From the NCBI GenBank assembly GCA_027490915.1, contig JAIXXG010000058.1:1-64000 (forward strand): a stretch of DNA of 64,000 nt, written 5' to 3'. The notes under the pieces are model-generated. The model searched no databases. It was not told the DNA's origin and was given only the letters and a program-made list of their open reading frames with translations. Below are positions 55,714-63,683 of the stretch, piece by piece (position 1 is the stretch's first letter; every line of letters starts with the position of its first letter). Source of the DNA: Microbacteriaceae bacterium. Its GTDB lineage: Bacteria; Actinomycetota; Actinomycetes; Actinomycetales; Microbacteriaceae. The position numbers were made by a program, and so were the translations under genes.

Positions 55714-56970
55714 TTAGTTGATGCGCACGAAGGTGTTGTCGGCCTGGTACTCGAAGATACCGATCGTGGCCTCGGTCGGGTCACCGTTCTCGTCGAACGT
55801 GATCGGGCCGGAGGCGCCGTCGTAGTCGATCACACCGCCGTCGGCGATGATCTGCGCGCACGACGCGAAGTCGGTGCACTTCTCACCGTCGCCGGAGCCG
55901 CCCGAGACCTCCTGGAGCTTCGAGGCCATGTCGACACCCTCGGTCGAGCCGGCCGCGAGAGCGGCGAGCGCGAGCAGGATGACGGCGTCGTACGACTCGG
56001 CCGCGTAGCTGAACTCGGTCAGCTCGGGGTCGACCTCGAGCAGGCGGTCCTGGAAGTTGCCGAGGCTCGAGATGTCGAGACCCGGGAGGGTGCCCTTGGC
56101 GCCCTCGATCAGGCCCGGCTCGAAGTCGGCGCTGTAGTCGGCGAGGTTGCCGTCGACGAAGTACAGCTGGCTTCCGGGGTAGCCCGCACCGACGAGCGCC
56201 GGCACGACGACCTTGGCCTGGTCGAAGGTGATGACGGCGATCGCGTCGGGAGCAGCAGCGGTCAGCGCGGAGACCTGAGCGTCGAAGCTCGTGTCACCCT
56301 CGTTGAACAGCTCCTCGGCGACGACCTCGCCACCGGCCGCCTCGAACGTGGCGCGCAGGGCGCCGGCGAGGCCGGTGCCGTAGGCGTCGTTCAGGACGAG
56401 CATGCCGAGCGTGGCAGCGCCCTCCTCGGCGATCAGGTTGCCGAGCACCTCGCCCTGGAGCAGGTCGCTCGGAGCGTTGCGCCAGTAGAGGCCGTTGTCG
56501 TCGTAGTTGGTGAAGTCGGGCGAGGTGTTGGCGGGCGAGAACTGCACGACGCCCGCGCCGACGATCTGGTCGATGACCGTGAACGACACACCCGACGACG
56601 CGGCGCCGACGATCGCGGTGACGTCCTGCGAGAGCAGGTCGGTCACCGAGACGGTGGCGGTGTCGGTGGTGGTGTCGCCCGAGTCGCGGTAGATCGCCTC
56701 GACCGTGATGCCGAGGTCGGCCTCGTTGACCTCCTGCACAGCAAGAGCAACACCCGCCTCCTCGGGCGGGCCGAGGAAGGCCAGGGCACCACTCTGCGGG
56801 AGGATGGTGCCGATCTTGAGGGTGAGGTCTTCAGCCGGGGCGGCAGGCTCCTCAGCAGCCGGCGCGCAGCCGCTCAGAACGAGCGCGCTGGCACCCACGA
56901 CGGCAATGCCGCCGAGGACCGACTGAAGAGAGCGAGAGCGACGGCCCGAGCCGGAAGTGAAAACGCCCAT
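55714..56970 (-). CDS. Branched-chain amino acid-type ABC substrate-binding lipoprotein (LivK-like)
   Basis: 418 residues. Signal peptide with lipobox LSGC, then a type I periplasmic-binding fold: LKIGTILPQSGALAFLGPPE (first beta strand), EAIYRDSGDTTTDTATVSV and AESYDAVILLALAALAAG. ATG at 56970 with AAGGAG five bases upstream. Captures a small amide or amino acid for LivHMGF; the ligand is not certain, and urea or short amides are also possible in this family. Convergent with livF. A second, related lipoprotein gene is just upstream. Confidence 0.9.
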   Translation of the reverse strand: MGVFTSGSGRRSRSLQSVLGGIAVVGASALVLSGCAPAAEEPAAPAEDLTLKIGTILPQSGALAFLGPPEEAGVALAVQEVNEADLGITVEAIYRDSGDTTTDTATVSVTDLLSQDVTAIVGAASSGVSFTVIDQIVGAGVVQFSPANTSPDFTNYDDNGLYWRNAPSDLLQGEVLGNLIAEEGAATLGMLVLNDAYGTGLAGALRATFEAAGGEVVAEELFNEGDTSFDAQVSALTAAAPDAIAVITFDQAKVVVPALVGAGYPGSQLYFVDGNLADYSADFEPGLIEGAKGTLPGLDISSLGNFQDRLLEVDPELTEFSYAAESYDAVILLALAALAAGSTEGVDMASKLQEVSGGSGDGEKCTDFASCAQIIADGGVIDYDGASGPITFDENGDPTEATIGIFEYQADNTFVRIN

Positions 56971-57002
56971 GTTGCTCCTTGGGTTCATTGGTGTTCAGGA
57001 TG

Positions 57003-57020
57003 CGGGCACGACAGTGCCCG
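57003..57020 (-). other. Stem-loop in the livK leader
   Basis: CGGGCAC, GACA loop, GTGCCCG: a seven-base stem 33 bases before the livK start, just downstream of TAGACG at 57019-57024, a weak -10 candidate. Confidence 0.4.
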
Positions 57021-57026
57021 TCTAGT

Positions 57027-57038
57027 CACCGTACGGTG
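57027..57038 (-). promoter_or_regulatory. Palindromic site CACCGTACGGTG upstream of livK
   Basis: Perfect 12-bp palindrome directly upstream of the presumed -10 box. It may be an operator. Confidence 0.4.
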
Positions 57039-57065
57039 TTCAGTACCCGTTCACAACACATTCGG

Positions 57066-57081
57066 GTTACAGCCCTGTAAC
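57066..57081 (-). promoter_or_regulatory. GlnR-like box upstream of livK
   Basis: GTTAC-AGCCCT-GTAAC, an a-site/b-site pair close to the actinobacterial GlnR pattern (GTnAC-N6-GnAAC). About 96 bases before livK, it would link the transporter to nitrogen supply. Symmetry also fits other dimeric regulators. Confidence 0.4.
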
Positions 57082-57173
57082 ACCGCGAAACGTTCTCGCC
57101 AGGGGCGCGGAACGACGGATTCGTGACGCGGGAGCGCGCACCGACGAGGGTTTTCGTCGCTTTCGCGATCGGG

Positions 57174-58493
57174 TCACTGCCGCCCGAGAGTCACCTCGCC
57201 GACCCGCTCGGCGCGGTTGTCGGCGGTGTAGCGGTAGAGCCCGAGGGTGCCGTCGACGACATCCCCCGCCTCGTCGAGGGTGAGCGGCCCGGAGAGGCCC
57301 TCGTAGTCGATCGCGGGCTCGGTCTCGAGCACGGCGAGGCACTCCCCGTAGCTCGCGCACGGGATGCCCAGCCCGGCGGCGTCGGCCAGCGCGCGAGCGA
57401 TCGAGGGCCCGCCGTCATCGCCGGCGATGGTCGCGGCGAGCGCGGCGAGCACGAGCGCGTCGTAGGCCTCGGGGGCGAAGCGGGCCGTGCGCAGCGCGGG
57501 GTCGGAGAGCCGCAGCCGGGCGAGCAGCTCGTCGCTCACCACGGCGCCCTCGAGCACGCCGTTGGCGCCCTCGAGCGCCCCCGCGCCGAGCGCCGCCGAG
57601 TAGTCGGCGAGGTTCTGCGCGGTCAGCCAGAGCGCGCTCGGCTCGACGCCCCGTTCGATGAGCGCCGCGAGCACGCGCGCGTTCTGGTCGGCGAGCGCCG
57701 CCCCGGTGGCCAGGATGATCGCATCGGGCTCGCCGCCCGCGACGCTGAACGCGAGCCGTGCCGGGTTCGTGGCGGCATCCAGCTGCTCGATCGCGGTGAG
57801 CCGCAGCCCGGCCTGGTCGAGTGCCGCGCGCACGGCGAGCTCGACCGAGAAGCCGAGCGCGTCGCCGGTGGTGATGAGCGCGACGGACTGCGCGCCGTCG
57901 GCCGCGACGGCCTCGACGATCGCGGCCCCCTGGCGGTCGTAGGCCGGGATGGTGCGGAAGAAGACGCCGGGCGGCGTGGCCGCGCGCACGGTCGGGTAGG
58001 TCGCGGCGGGCGAGATGACCGTGACGCCGGCCTCGGCGGCGAGCGGCACGAGGCGCTCGGCGAGCGCGGAGGTCGCGGGGCCGATGACGACGTCGACGCC
58101 GCGCTCGACGAGGTCGGCGAAGGCCGCCTCGAGCCGCTGCTCGGTCGCGGCGCCCGAGTTGCGGTGCAGCACCTCGACGGGCTGCCCGAGCACGCCGCCC
58201 GCGGCGTTCACGTCGCGCACCGCCAGCTCGACGCCCGCGACGAGCCCGGGCCCGATGAAGGCGACATCGCCGTTCATCGGGAAGAGCGTGCCGACCCGCA
58301 GCACGCCGTCGCCGGTGGGGCCGACCGTCTCGGTCGGGGTCGGGGTGGGCGTGGGCAGCGGGCGCGGGGCAGCGCATCCGGCCAGCACCGTCGCAGCGGC
58401 GAGCACGAGGGCGAGCGCCGCGAGCGACCGCGGCCGAGCGAGGCGGGCCGGCCCCCGGCCGAGGGGCGCGCGCGGTGCGGCGGCGATCAGCAC
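57174..58493 (-). CDS. Second ABC substrate-binding lipoprotein, LivK paralogue
   Basis: 439 residues. Lipobox LAGC after a long N-terminal leader (PRSLAALALVLAAATVLAGC), a Pro/Thr linker (PTPTPTPTETVG), then RVGTLFPMNGDVAFIGPGLV and EAYDALVLAALAATIAGDDG. It resembles the livK product in layout (ADYSAALGAGALEGANG vs ADYSADFEPGLIEGAKG), so the two arose by duplication. GTG at 58493 with AAGGAG six bases upstream. Both may feed LivHMGF with different ligands. The gap of 203 bases to livK holds the operators listed. Confidence 0.85.
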   Translation of the reverse strand: MLIAAAPRAPLGRGPARLARPRSLAALALVLAAATVLAGCAAPRPLPTPTPTPTETVGPTGDGVLRVGTLFPMNGDVAFIGPGLVAGVELAVRDVNAAGGVLGQPVEVLHRNSGAATEQRLEAAFADLVERGVDVVIGPATSALAERLVPLAAEAGVTVISPAATYPTVRAATPPGVFFRTIPAYDRQGAAIVEAVAADGAQSVALITTGDALGFSVELAVRAALDQAGLRLTAIEQLDAATNPARLAFSVAGGEPDAIILATGAALADQNARVLAALIERGVEPSALWLTAQNLADYSAALGAGALEGANGVLEGAVVSDELLARLRLSDPALRTARFAPEAYDALVLAALAATIAGDDGGPSIARALADAAGLGIPCASYGECLAVLETEPAIDYEGLSGPLTLDEAGDVVDGTLGLYRYTADNRAERVGEVTLGRQ

Positions 58494-58545
58494 GGCGGGC
58501 TCCTTCCGACGATCGGGCTCTTCCGGAACTGTATCCGCTCGCCCA

Positions 58546-58551
58546 TAGGCT
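58546..58551 (+). promoter_or_regulatory. -10 box for a leaderless kinase-aminotransferase mRNA
   Basis: TAGGCT, six bases before GTG at 58558. A GGAGGG in the spacer is too near the start to act as a normal binding site. Confidence 0.55.
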
Positions 58552-58557
58552 GGAGGG

Positions 58558-59616
58558 GTGCCCGCGCCGTCGCCCTCGCACCTGGTCGCCCCCTTCACGG
58601 CGGTCGGCCCCGACCGCGCCGCGGCGCTGCTGCGCGCGACGCACGGCCTCGCGGTGGCGTCGATCGAGCGCCTGGCGACCGAGCGCGACGACACGTTCCG
58701 GGTGCGCACGACGGGCGGGCCCGGCGTGGTCGTGGCCAAGCTCGCGCACCCGCTCGACGACCCGCGCGTGCTGGCCGATCAGGTGGCCGTGCTCGCGGGG
58801 CTCGAGCGCGAGCACGCCGACCTGCCGACGCCGCGCGTGCTGCCCGCCCTCGACGGCGCGCTGCTCGTCATGGTCGAGACGGAGGACGGGCCGCGCGGGC
58901 TGCGCGTGCTCAGCCACCTCGAGGGCGAGACCCTCGGCTCGGCCCCGCGCACGCTCGACGACCTGCGGGCCATCGGCGCGCTGCACGCACGGCTCGCCCG
59001 GGCGATCGCCGCGATCGGCGACGCGGCCGACCCGCCGCTGCAGGGCGCGCCGACGCCCTGGAACCTGCTCGCCCTCGACGCCTACGCCGCCCTGCTCGAC
59101 GCGGTGGCCGACACGGGCCTGCGCGACGCCGCCGCCGAGGTCGTCGCGATGGCGCGGGATGCGGTGCTGCCGCTCGCCCGCGCTCTGCCCGCGCGGCTCG
59201 CCCACAACGACCTGCACGGCGACAACGTGCTCGTGCACCCCGGGCCGGCCGGCGCCCCGCTGACGGTGACCGGCGTGCTCGACTTCGGCGACATGACCCG
59301 CACGCCGCGCGCGGCCGACCTGGCCGTGGCGGCCTCGTACGCGCGCGGCCGCGTGGGCGAGGCCGGCCCGCCATGGCAGGCGGCGCGCGCCTACGTGGCC
59401 GGGTACGAGAGCGTCGAGCCGCTCGACGAGGCCGAGCACGCCCTGCTGCCGCTCCTGGTGCTGCTGCGGGTCGCCCAGCGGGCCATCCTCAACTCGAGCA
59501 TCGCGGCGGCGAACCCGGCGGCCGCGCAGTACGCGAGCCGCAACCTGAGCGCCATCGCCCGCGACCTGGGCGAGCTCGGCGCGAGCATCCCGACCCGCAT
59601 CGGAGGCACCCCGTGA
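58558..59616 (+). CDS. Aminoglycoside phosphotransferase-fold kinase
   Basis: 352 residues. The kinase core has VVVAKLAHP (ATP-binding Lys), catalytic loop HNDLHGDN (216-223) and metal-binding DFGD (242-245). The same fold includes choline, homoserine and hydroxylysine kinases, so resistance is not implied. The next gene, overlapping by four bases, is a class III aminotransferase-fold enzyme of the ethanolamine-phosphate/phosphohydroxylysine phospho-lyase type. This pairing suggests the kinase makes the phosphorylated amine substrate for the lyase. The substrate (hydroxylysine, ethanolamine or similar) is inference. Confidence 0.82.
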   Translation: MPAPSPSHLVAPFTAVGPDRAAALLRATHGLAVASIERLATERDDTFRVRTTGGPGVVVAKLAHPLDDPRVLADQVAVLAGLEREHADLPTPRVLPALDGALLVMVETEDGPRGLRVLSHLEGETLGSAPRTLDDLRAIGALHARLARAIAAIGDAADPPLQGAPTPWNLLALDAYAALLDAVADTGLRDAAAEVVAMARDAVLPLARALPARLAHNDLHGDNVLVHPGPAGAPLTVTGVLDFGDMTRTPRAADLAVAASYARGRVGEAGPPWQAARAYVAGYESVEPLDEAEHALLPLLVLLRVAQRAILNSSIAAANPAAAQYASRNLSAIARDLGELGASIPTRIGGTP

Positions 59617-60938
59617 TCGGCCCCGCCACGTACTTCCGCCCCGAGCACCGCCCGGCGCTCGACGACCGCACGCGATCCCTCATCGACCGCCGCGAGGCCG
59701 TGCTCTCGCCCGGGTACCGGCTGTTCTACGCGCACCCGGTCGAGTTCGTGCGCGGCAGCGGCACCAAGCTCTACACGCGCGACGGCGAGGAGTTTCTCGA
59801 CGTCTACAACAACGTGCCGGCCGTCGGCCACGCCCACCCGCGGGTGGCGGCGGCGATCGCCGAGCAGGCGGCGCGGCTCAACACTCACACCCGCTACCTC
59901 GACGAGAGCCTCATCGACTACGCCGAGCGGCTGATCGGGGCGTTCCCGCCCGCGCTCGACACGCTCACCCTGGTGTGCACGGGCTCGGAGGCCAACGATC
60001 TCGCCCTGCGGGTGGCGACGCACGCGACGGGTGCGCGCGGCGTCATCGTGACCGAGAACGCCTACCACGGGGTGACCACCGCGATCGCCGCGATCTCGCC
60101 CTCGCTCGGCGGCGACGACTCGCTCGCCGCGTGGGTGCGAACGGTGCGCCCTCCGCTCGGCGACGGCACCGCGATGGTGGCGGATGCGGAGCGCGCGATC
60201 GCCGAGCTGCAGGCCGCCGGCCACGGCGTCGCGGCGCTCATCGTCGACACGGCCTTCGCGAGCGACGGCTTCATCGCGCCCTCGCCGGCCACCCGCGCTG
60301 CCCTCGCCGCGGTGGCCGCCGCGGTGCGCGCCGCGGGCGGGCTCGTGATCGCCGACGAGGTGCAGCCGGGCTTCGGGCGCCTCGGCGCGACCGTCGATGA
60401 CCCGGGGCTCTGGGGATTCCTCCGGCACGGGCTCGACCCCGACCTGGTCACGATCGGCAAGCCGATGGCCAACGGCCACCCCGTGGCGGGGCTCGTCGCC
60501 CGACGGCCGCTCATGGCCGAGTTCGGCGCGAGCGTGCGGTACTTCAACACCTTCGCGGGCACGCCCGTGTCGGTCGCGGCGGCGCGCGCGACGTGGGAGG
60601 TGCTGCACGACGAGCGGCTGCCCGAGAACGCCGCCGCCGTCGGGGCCGAGCTGCTCGCCATGCTCGGCGAGCTGCAGGCGCGGCACGCGCGGCTGCGCGG
60701 GGCGCGCGGTGCGGGCCTATACCTCGGCGTCGACGTGGTCGACCCGGCGACGGGGCTGCCCGACACGGAGGCCGCCGTGGCCCTGGTGAGCGGGCTGCGC
60801 GAGCGGCGCATCCTGATCAGCGCCTCGGGGCGCGACAACGCGGCGCTCAAGATCCGCCCGCCGCTGCCGTTCTCGCGCGCCGACGCCGAGCGGTTCGTCA
60901 CCGAGCTGGATGGCGCCCTGCGCGACCTCGGTTCCTAG
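59613..60938 (+). CDS. Class III PLP-dependent aminotransferase/phospho-lyase
   Basis: 441 residues. KLYTRDGEEFLDVYNNVPAV and VGHAHPRVAAAIAEQA open the domain; CTGSEANDLALRVATHATG is the PLP phosphate loop, IADEVQPGFGRLG has the PLP-ring Asp and TIGKPMANGHPVAG has the Schiff-base Lys. NTHTRYLDESLIDYAERL near residue 90 resembles phospho-lyases for ethanolamine phosphate and 5-phosphohydroxylysine more than ordinary transaminases. GTG at 59613 with GGAGG six bases upstream; shares an operon with the kinase. Ends four bases into the rarD stop. Confidence 0.85.
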   Translation: MIGPATYFRPEHRPALDDRTRSLIDRREAVLSPGYRLFYAHPVEFVRGSGTKLYTRDGEEFLDVYNNVPAVGHAHPRVAAAIAEQAARLNTHTRYLDESLIDYAERLIGAFPPALDTLTLVCTGSEANDLALRVATHATGARGVIVTENAYHGVTTAIAAISPSLGGDDSLAAWVRTVRPPLGDGTAMVADAERAIAELQAAGHGVAALIVDTAFASDGFIAPSPATRAALAAVAAAVRAAGGLVIADEVQPGFGRLGATVDDPGLWGFLRHGLDPDLVTIGKPMANGHPVAGLVARRPLMAEFGASVRYFNTFAGTPVSVAAARATWEVLHDERLPENAAAVGAELLAMLGELQARHARLRGARGAGLYLGVDVVDPATGLPDTEAAVALVSGLRERRILISASGRDNAALKIRPPLPFSRADAERFVTELDGALRDLGS

Positions 60939-61894
60939 ACGGTCGGGATCGGCCCGGTCGGCTCCGCCGCGCTCTCGGCGGGCTGGGCGCGGCGCTCGCG
61001 CCCGGCACGGCGCCGATGCACGACGGCCTCGACGGTCAGCACGACGAGGGCGACCCAGACGAGCGCGAAGCCGATCCAGCGCTCGAGAGGCATGGGCTCG
61101 AGCAGCACGAGCACGCCGAACGCGAGCTGCATGAGCGGCGCGAGGTACTGGATGAATCCCATGACGCTGAGCGGCAGGCGTCGGCTGGCCGCGGCGAAGA
61201 GTAGCAGCGGCACCGCGGTGACGACGCCCGCGAGGGCGAGCAGCGCGGCGTGCCCGAGCCCGGCGCGCCCCATCGTGATGCCGCCGCCGAGCTCGACCGC
61301 GACGAGGGCGACGATCGCCACCGGCACGAGCCACGCCGTCTCGAGGGTGAGCCCCGCGACGGCGGAGACGCGGCCGCCCATGCGGTTCTTGATGAAGCCG
61401 TAGAAGCCGAACGAGAAGGCCAGGGTGAGGGCGATCCAGGGCGGCTGGCCGTACCCGATGGCGAGCACGAGCACCGCGATGACGCTGATGCCGACCGCCG
61501 CCCACTGACCCGGCCGCAGGCGCTCGCGCAGGAAGATCACCCCGAGGCCGATCGAGACGATCGGGTTGATGAAGTAGCCGAGGGCGGCCTCGACGACGAA
61601 GCCGCTCGTCGAGCCGTAGACGTACACGATCCAGTTGATGGCGATGAGGATGCCGGCCAGGAGGCTCAGCCCCATGATGCGCCGGTCGCGCAGCAGCGCG
61701 GCGAAGGGTGCGAACGCCCGCGTCGCGGCGAGCAGCAGCAGGCAGAACACGAGCGAGAGGGTGATGCGCCAGGCGACGATCTCGATGGGGCCGCTGGGCG
61801 CGAGCAGCAGGAAGTAGGCGGGGAGGAAGCCCCACAGCCCGTAGGCGCCGATCGCGAGGGCGAGCCCGGAGGACGACAGGCGGTTCTCAGGCAC
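60935..61894 (-). CDS. rarD: RarD/EamA-type membrane transporter
   Basis: 319 residues, ten membrane segments. GLWGFLPAYFLLLAPSGPIE, VAWRITLSLVFCLLLL, GILIAINWIVYVYGSTSGFVVEAALGYFINPI and VMGFIQYLAPLMQLAFGVLV match RarD (EamA duplicated fold). Substrate in most bacteria is unknown, chloramphenicol sensitivity aside. GTG start with TACAGT six bases upstream. Convergent overlap of four bases with the aminotransferase. Confidence 0.9.
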   Translation of the reverse strand: MPENRLSSSGLALAIGAYGLWGFLPAYFLLLAPSGPIEIVAWRITLSLVFCLLLLAATRAFAPFAALLRDRRIMGLSLLAGILIAINWIVYVYGSTSGFVVEAALGYFINPIVSIGLGVIFLRERLRPGQWAAVGISVIAVLVLAIGYGQPPWIALTLAFSFGFYGFIKNRMGGRVSAVAGLTLETAWLVPVAIVALVAVELGGGITMGRAGLGHAALLALAGVVTAVPLLLFAAASRRLPLSVMGFIQYLAPLMQLAFGVLVLLEPMPLERWIGFALVWVALVVLTVEAVVHRRRAGRERRAQPAESAAEPTGPIPTV

Positions 61895-61900
61895 AGGCTC

Positions 61901-61906
61901 ACTGTA
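61901..61906 (-). promoter_or_regulatory. -10 box for a leaderless rarD mRNA
   Basis: TACAGT on the minus strand, six bases (GAGCCT) before the GTG at 61894. Confidence 0.5.
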
Positions 61907-61937
61907 GCCCCGCGCACGGAGCCTCCGGACAGCACGA

Positions 61938-61968
61938 ACCCCCGGTCGCGCGGAGGCGCGCCGGGGGT
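61938..61968 (-). terminator. groES terminator
   Basis: ACCCCCGG (61938-61945) pairs with CCGGGGGT (61961-61968), with CGCG/CGCG inside, between groES and rarD. No T-run. Confidence 0.75.
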
Positions 61969-62014
61969 CTCGTGGGCTTCGGCCGAGCGCGCAGCGCTCG
62001 GGCGAGGGGCGTCG

Positions 62015-62311
62015 TTAGCGGACGACGACCGCCAGAACATCGCGGGCCGACAGCACGAGGAACTCCTCGCCGCTGTACTTGACCTCGGTGCCGCCGTACT
62101 TCGAGTACAGCACGCGGTCGCCCACCGCGACGTCGAGCGGAACGCGGTTGCCGTTGTCGTCGATGCGGCCGGGGCCGACGGCGACGACCTCGCCCTCCTG
62201 CGGCTTCTCCTTGGCGGTGTCGGGGATGACCAGACCCGAAGCAGTGGTCTGCTCGGCCTCGACCTGCTTGATGACGATGCGATCCTCGAGCGGCTTGATG
62301 CTGACCGACAC
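62015..62311 (-). CDS. groES: Co-chaperonin GroES
   Basis: 98 residues, normal GroES length. [20 protein letters not shown], the mobile loop [18 protein letters not shown], and [20 protein letters not shown] are diagnostic. It caps GroEL. GTG at 62311 with AGAGG seven bases upstream. It is not followed by groEL in this window: rarD comes next, so groEL lies elsewhere. Two CIRCE sites upstream. Confidence 0.97.
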   Translation of the reverse strand: MSVSIKPLEDRIVIKQVEAEQTTASGLVIPDTAKEKPQEGEVVAVGPGRIDDNGNRVPLDVAVGDRVLYSKYGGTEVKYSGEEFLVLSARDVLAVVVR

Positions 62312-62344
62312 GGTTGACCTCTTCTTTCTGACGACGATGAGGGG

Positions 62345-62371
62345 TTGGCACACTCGACCTGCGAGTGCCAG
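62345..62371 (-). promoter_or_regulatory. CIRCE operator 1 (imperfect) upstream of groES
   Basis: TTGGCACAC, nine bases, GAGTGCCAG on the plus strand: 9-9-9 geometry, two mismatches on each side compared with the consensus (TTAGCACTC/GAGTGCTAA). Lies within the probable leader. Confidence 0.75.
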
Positions 62372-62390
62372 GTCAACTGTACCGAAGCGA

Positions 62391-62417
62391 TTAGCACTCT
62401 CGCAATCCGAGTGCCAG
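62391..62417 (-). promoter_or_regulatory. CIRCE operator 2 upstream of groES
   Basis: TTAGCACTC (perfect), nine bases, GAGTGCCAG. On the minus strand its end overlaps TAATCG, a -10 candidate, with TGGCAC as a possible -35 17 bases away: the same arrangement as at hsp20. Confidence 0.9.
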
Positions 62418-62453
62418 CGCTCGCCGCGGGCGAGCGGGTGGCAGGATCGAGCC

Positions 62454-63635
62454 ATGGATTCCGCCGAGCTGCGCGAGCTGCTGACGCCCGAGGCGCTCGC
62501 CCTGCTCGACAGCCTGCCGCCGAGCACCTCGACCGCCGATGCCGTGGCACTGGTGTCGGGGCTGCGCCGGCAGGGGCATCCGCCGGCCCGCGTCGCCGCC
62601 GTGCTCACCCAGTACCGGCTGCGGCGCAAGGCCGCCGAGAAGTTCGGCCTGTTCGCCGCGCGCATGCTGTTCACGGCCGAGGGGCTCGAGCAGGCGAGCC
62701 GCCTGCCGGTCGCCGCGCAGCACGCGGGCCGCTTCGCCGCGGCGGGCCTGGGGCGGGTCGCCGACCTGGGGTGCGGCATCGGCGGGGATGCGCTGGCCCT
62801 CGCCTCCCTCGACCTCGCGGTGCTCGCCCTCGAGCGCGACGAGGTCACCGCCGCCATCGCGACCTACAACCTCGCACCCTTCCCCACCGCGCGCGTCGTG
62901 CACGGCGACGCCCTCGCTCAGCCGCTCGACGACGTCGACGGGGTCTGGCTCGACCCCGCGCGACGCACGGGCGCCACCCGCCTCTCCTCCCCCGACGACT
63001 GGTCGCCCACCCTGACCGAGGCGCTCGCGATCGCCGAGCGCCGGCCGACGGGGATCAAGCTCGCACCGGGCATGGACCGCGCGCTGCTGCCCGAGGGCCT
63101 CGAAGCCCAGTGGGTCTCGGTCGACGGCGACGTCGTCGAGCTCGTGCTGTGGAGCGGCGCCCTCGCGCGGCCCGGCGTGGGGCGCTCGGCGCTCGTGCTG
63201 CGCGGCGACGGCCCGCCGGCAGAGCTGCGCAGCGCATCCGACAGCCCCGATGTCGACGCGGGCCCCCTCGGCGACTACGTCTACGAGCCCGACGGCGCCG
63301 TGATCCGCGCGCGGCTCATCGGCGACCTCGCACGCAGCATCGGGGGGCGGATGCTCGACCCGACGATCGCGTACTTGACCGCCGACACGGCCAGCCCCAC
63401 GCCGTTCGCGCGCGGCTTCCGTGTGCTCGAGCGGCTGCCGATCGATGTCGGGCGCCTCAAGCGAGCGCTCGCCGACCGCGGCATCGGCGCGCTCGAGATC
63501 AAGAAGCGCGGCGTCGACATCGACCCGGCGCGGCTGCGGCCCAAGCTCGGCCTGCGCGGAGACGGGTCGGCTGTGCTGATCCTCACCCGCATCGCGGGCG
63601 ACCGGGTGGCCCTGCTCGCCGAGCGCGCCGACTGA
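62454..63635 (+). CDS. Class I SAM-dependent methyltransferase with THUMP-like domain
   Basis: 393 residues. Motif [19 protein letters not shown] (about 102-120), then WLDPARRTG (motif IV). The C-terminal half ends with [20 protein letters not shown], typical of the THUMP-like domain of this actinobacterial family. RNA may be the target, given THUMP domains in RNA-modifying enzymes; unproven. The start ATG at 62454 has CAGGAT six bases upstream, a weaker version of the leaderless pattern. Divergent from groES. Confidence 0.85.
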   Translation: MDSAELRELLTPEALALLDSLPPSTSTADAVALVSGLRRQGHPPARVAAVLTQYRLRRKAAEKFGLFAARMLFTAEGLEQASRLPVAAQHAGRFAAAGLGRVADLGCGIGGDALALASLDLAVLALERDEVTAAIATYNLAPFPTARVVHGDALAQPLDDVDGVWLDPARRTGATRLSSPDDWSPTLTEALAIAERRPTGIKLAPGMDRALLPEGLEAQWVSVDGDVVELVLWSGALARPGVGRSALVLRGDGPPAELRSASDSPDVDAGPLGDYVYEPDGAVIRARLIGDLARSIGGRMLDPTIAYLTADTASPTPFARGFRVLERLPIDVGRLKRALADRGIGALEIKKRGVDIDPARLRPKLGLRGDGSAVLILTRIAGDRVALLAERAD

Positions 63636-63683
63636 GGGCGCGCCCGGCGTTCGCGGCGCGGACTCCCGTTCTGCGCGGAGCCG

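Noticed and set aside
58558..59616. Reading the kinase as an aminoglycoside-resistance gene.
   Set aside because: It shares only the fold; the operon partner and family point to amino-alcohol metabolism.
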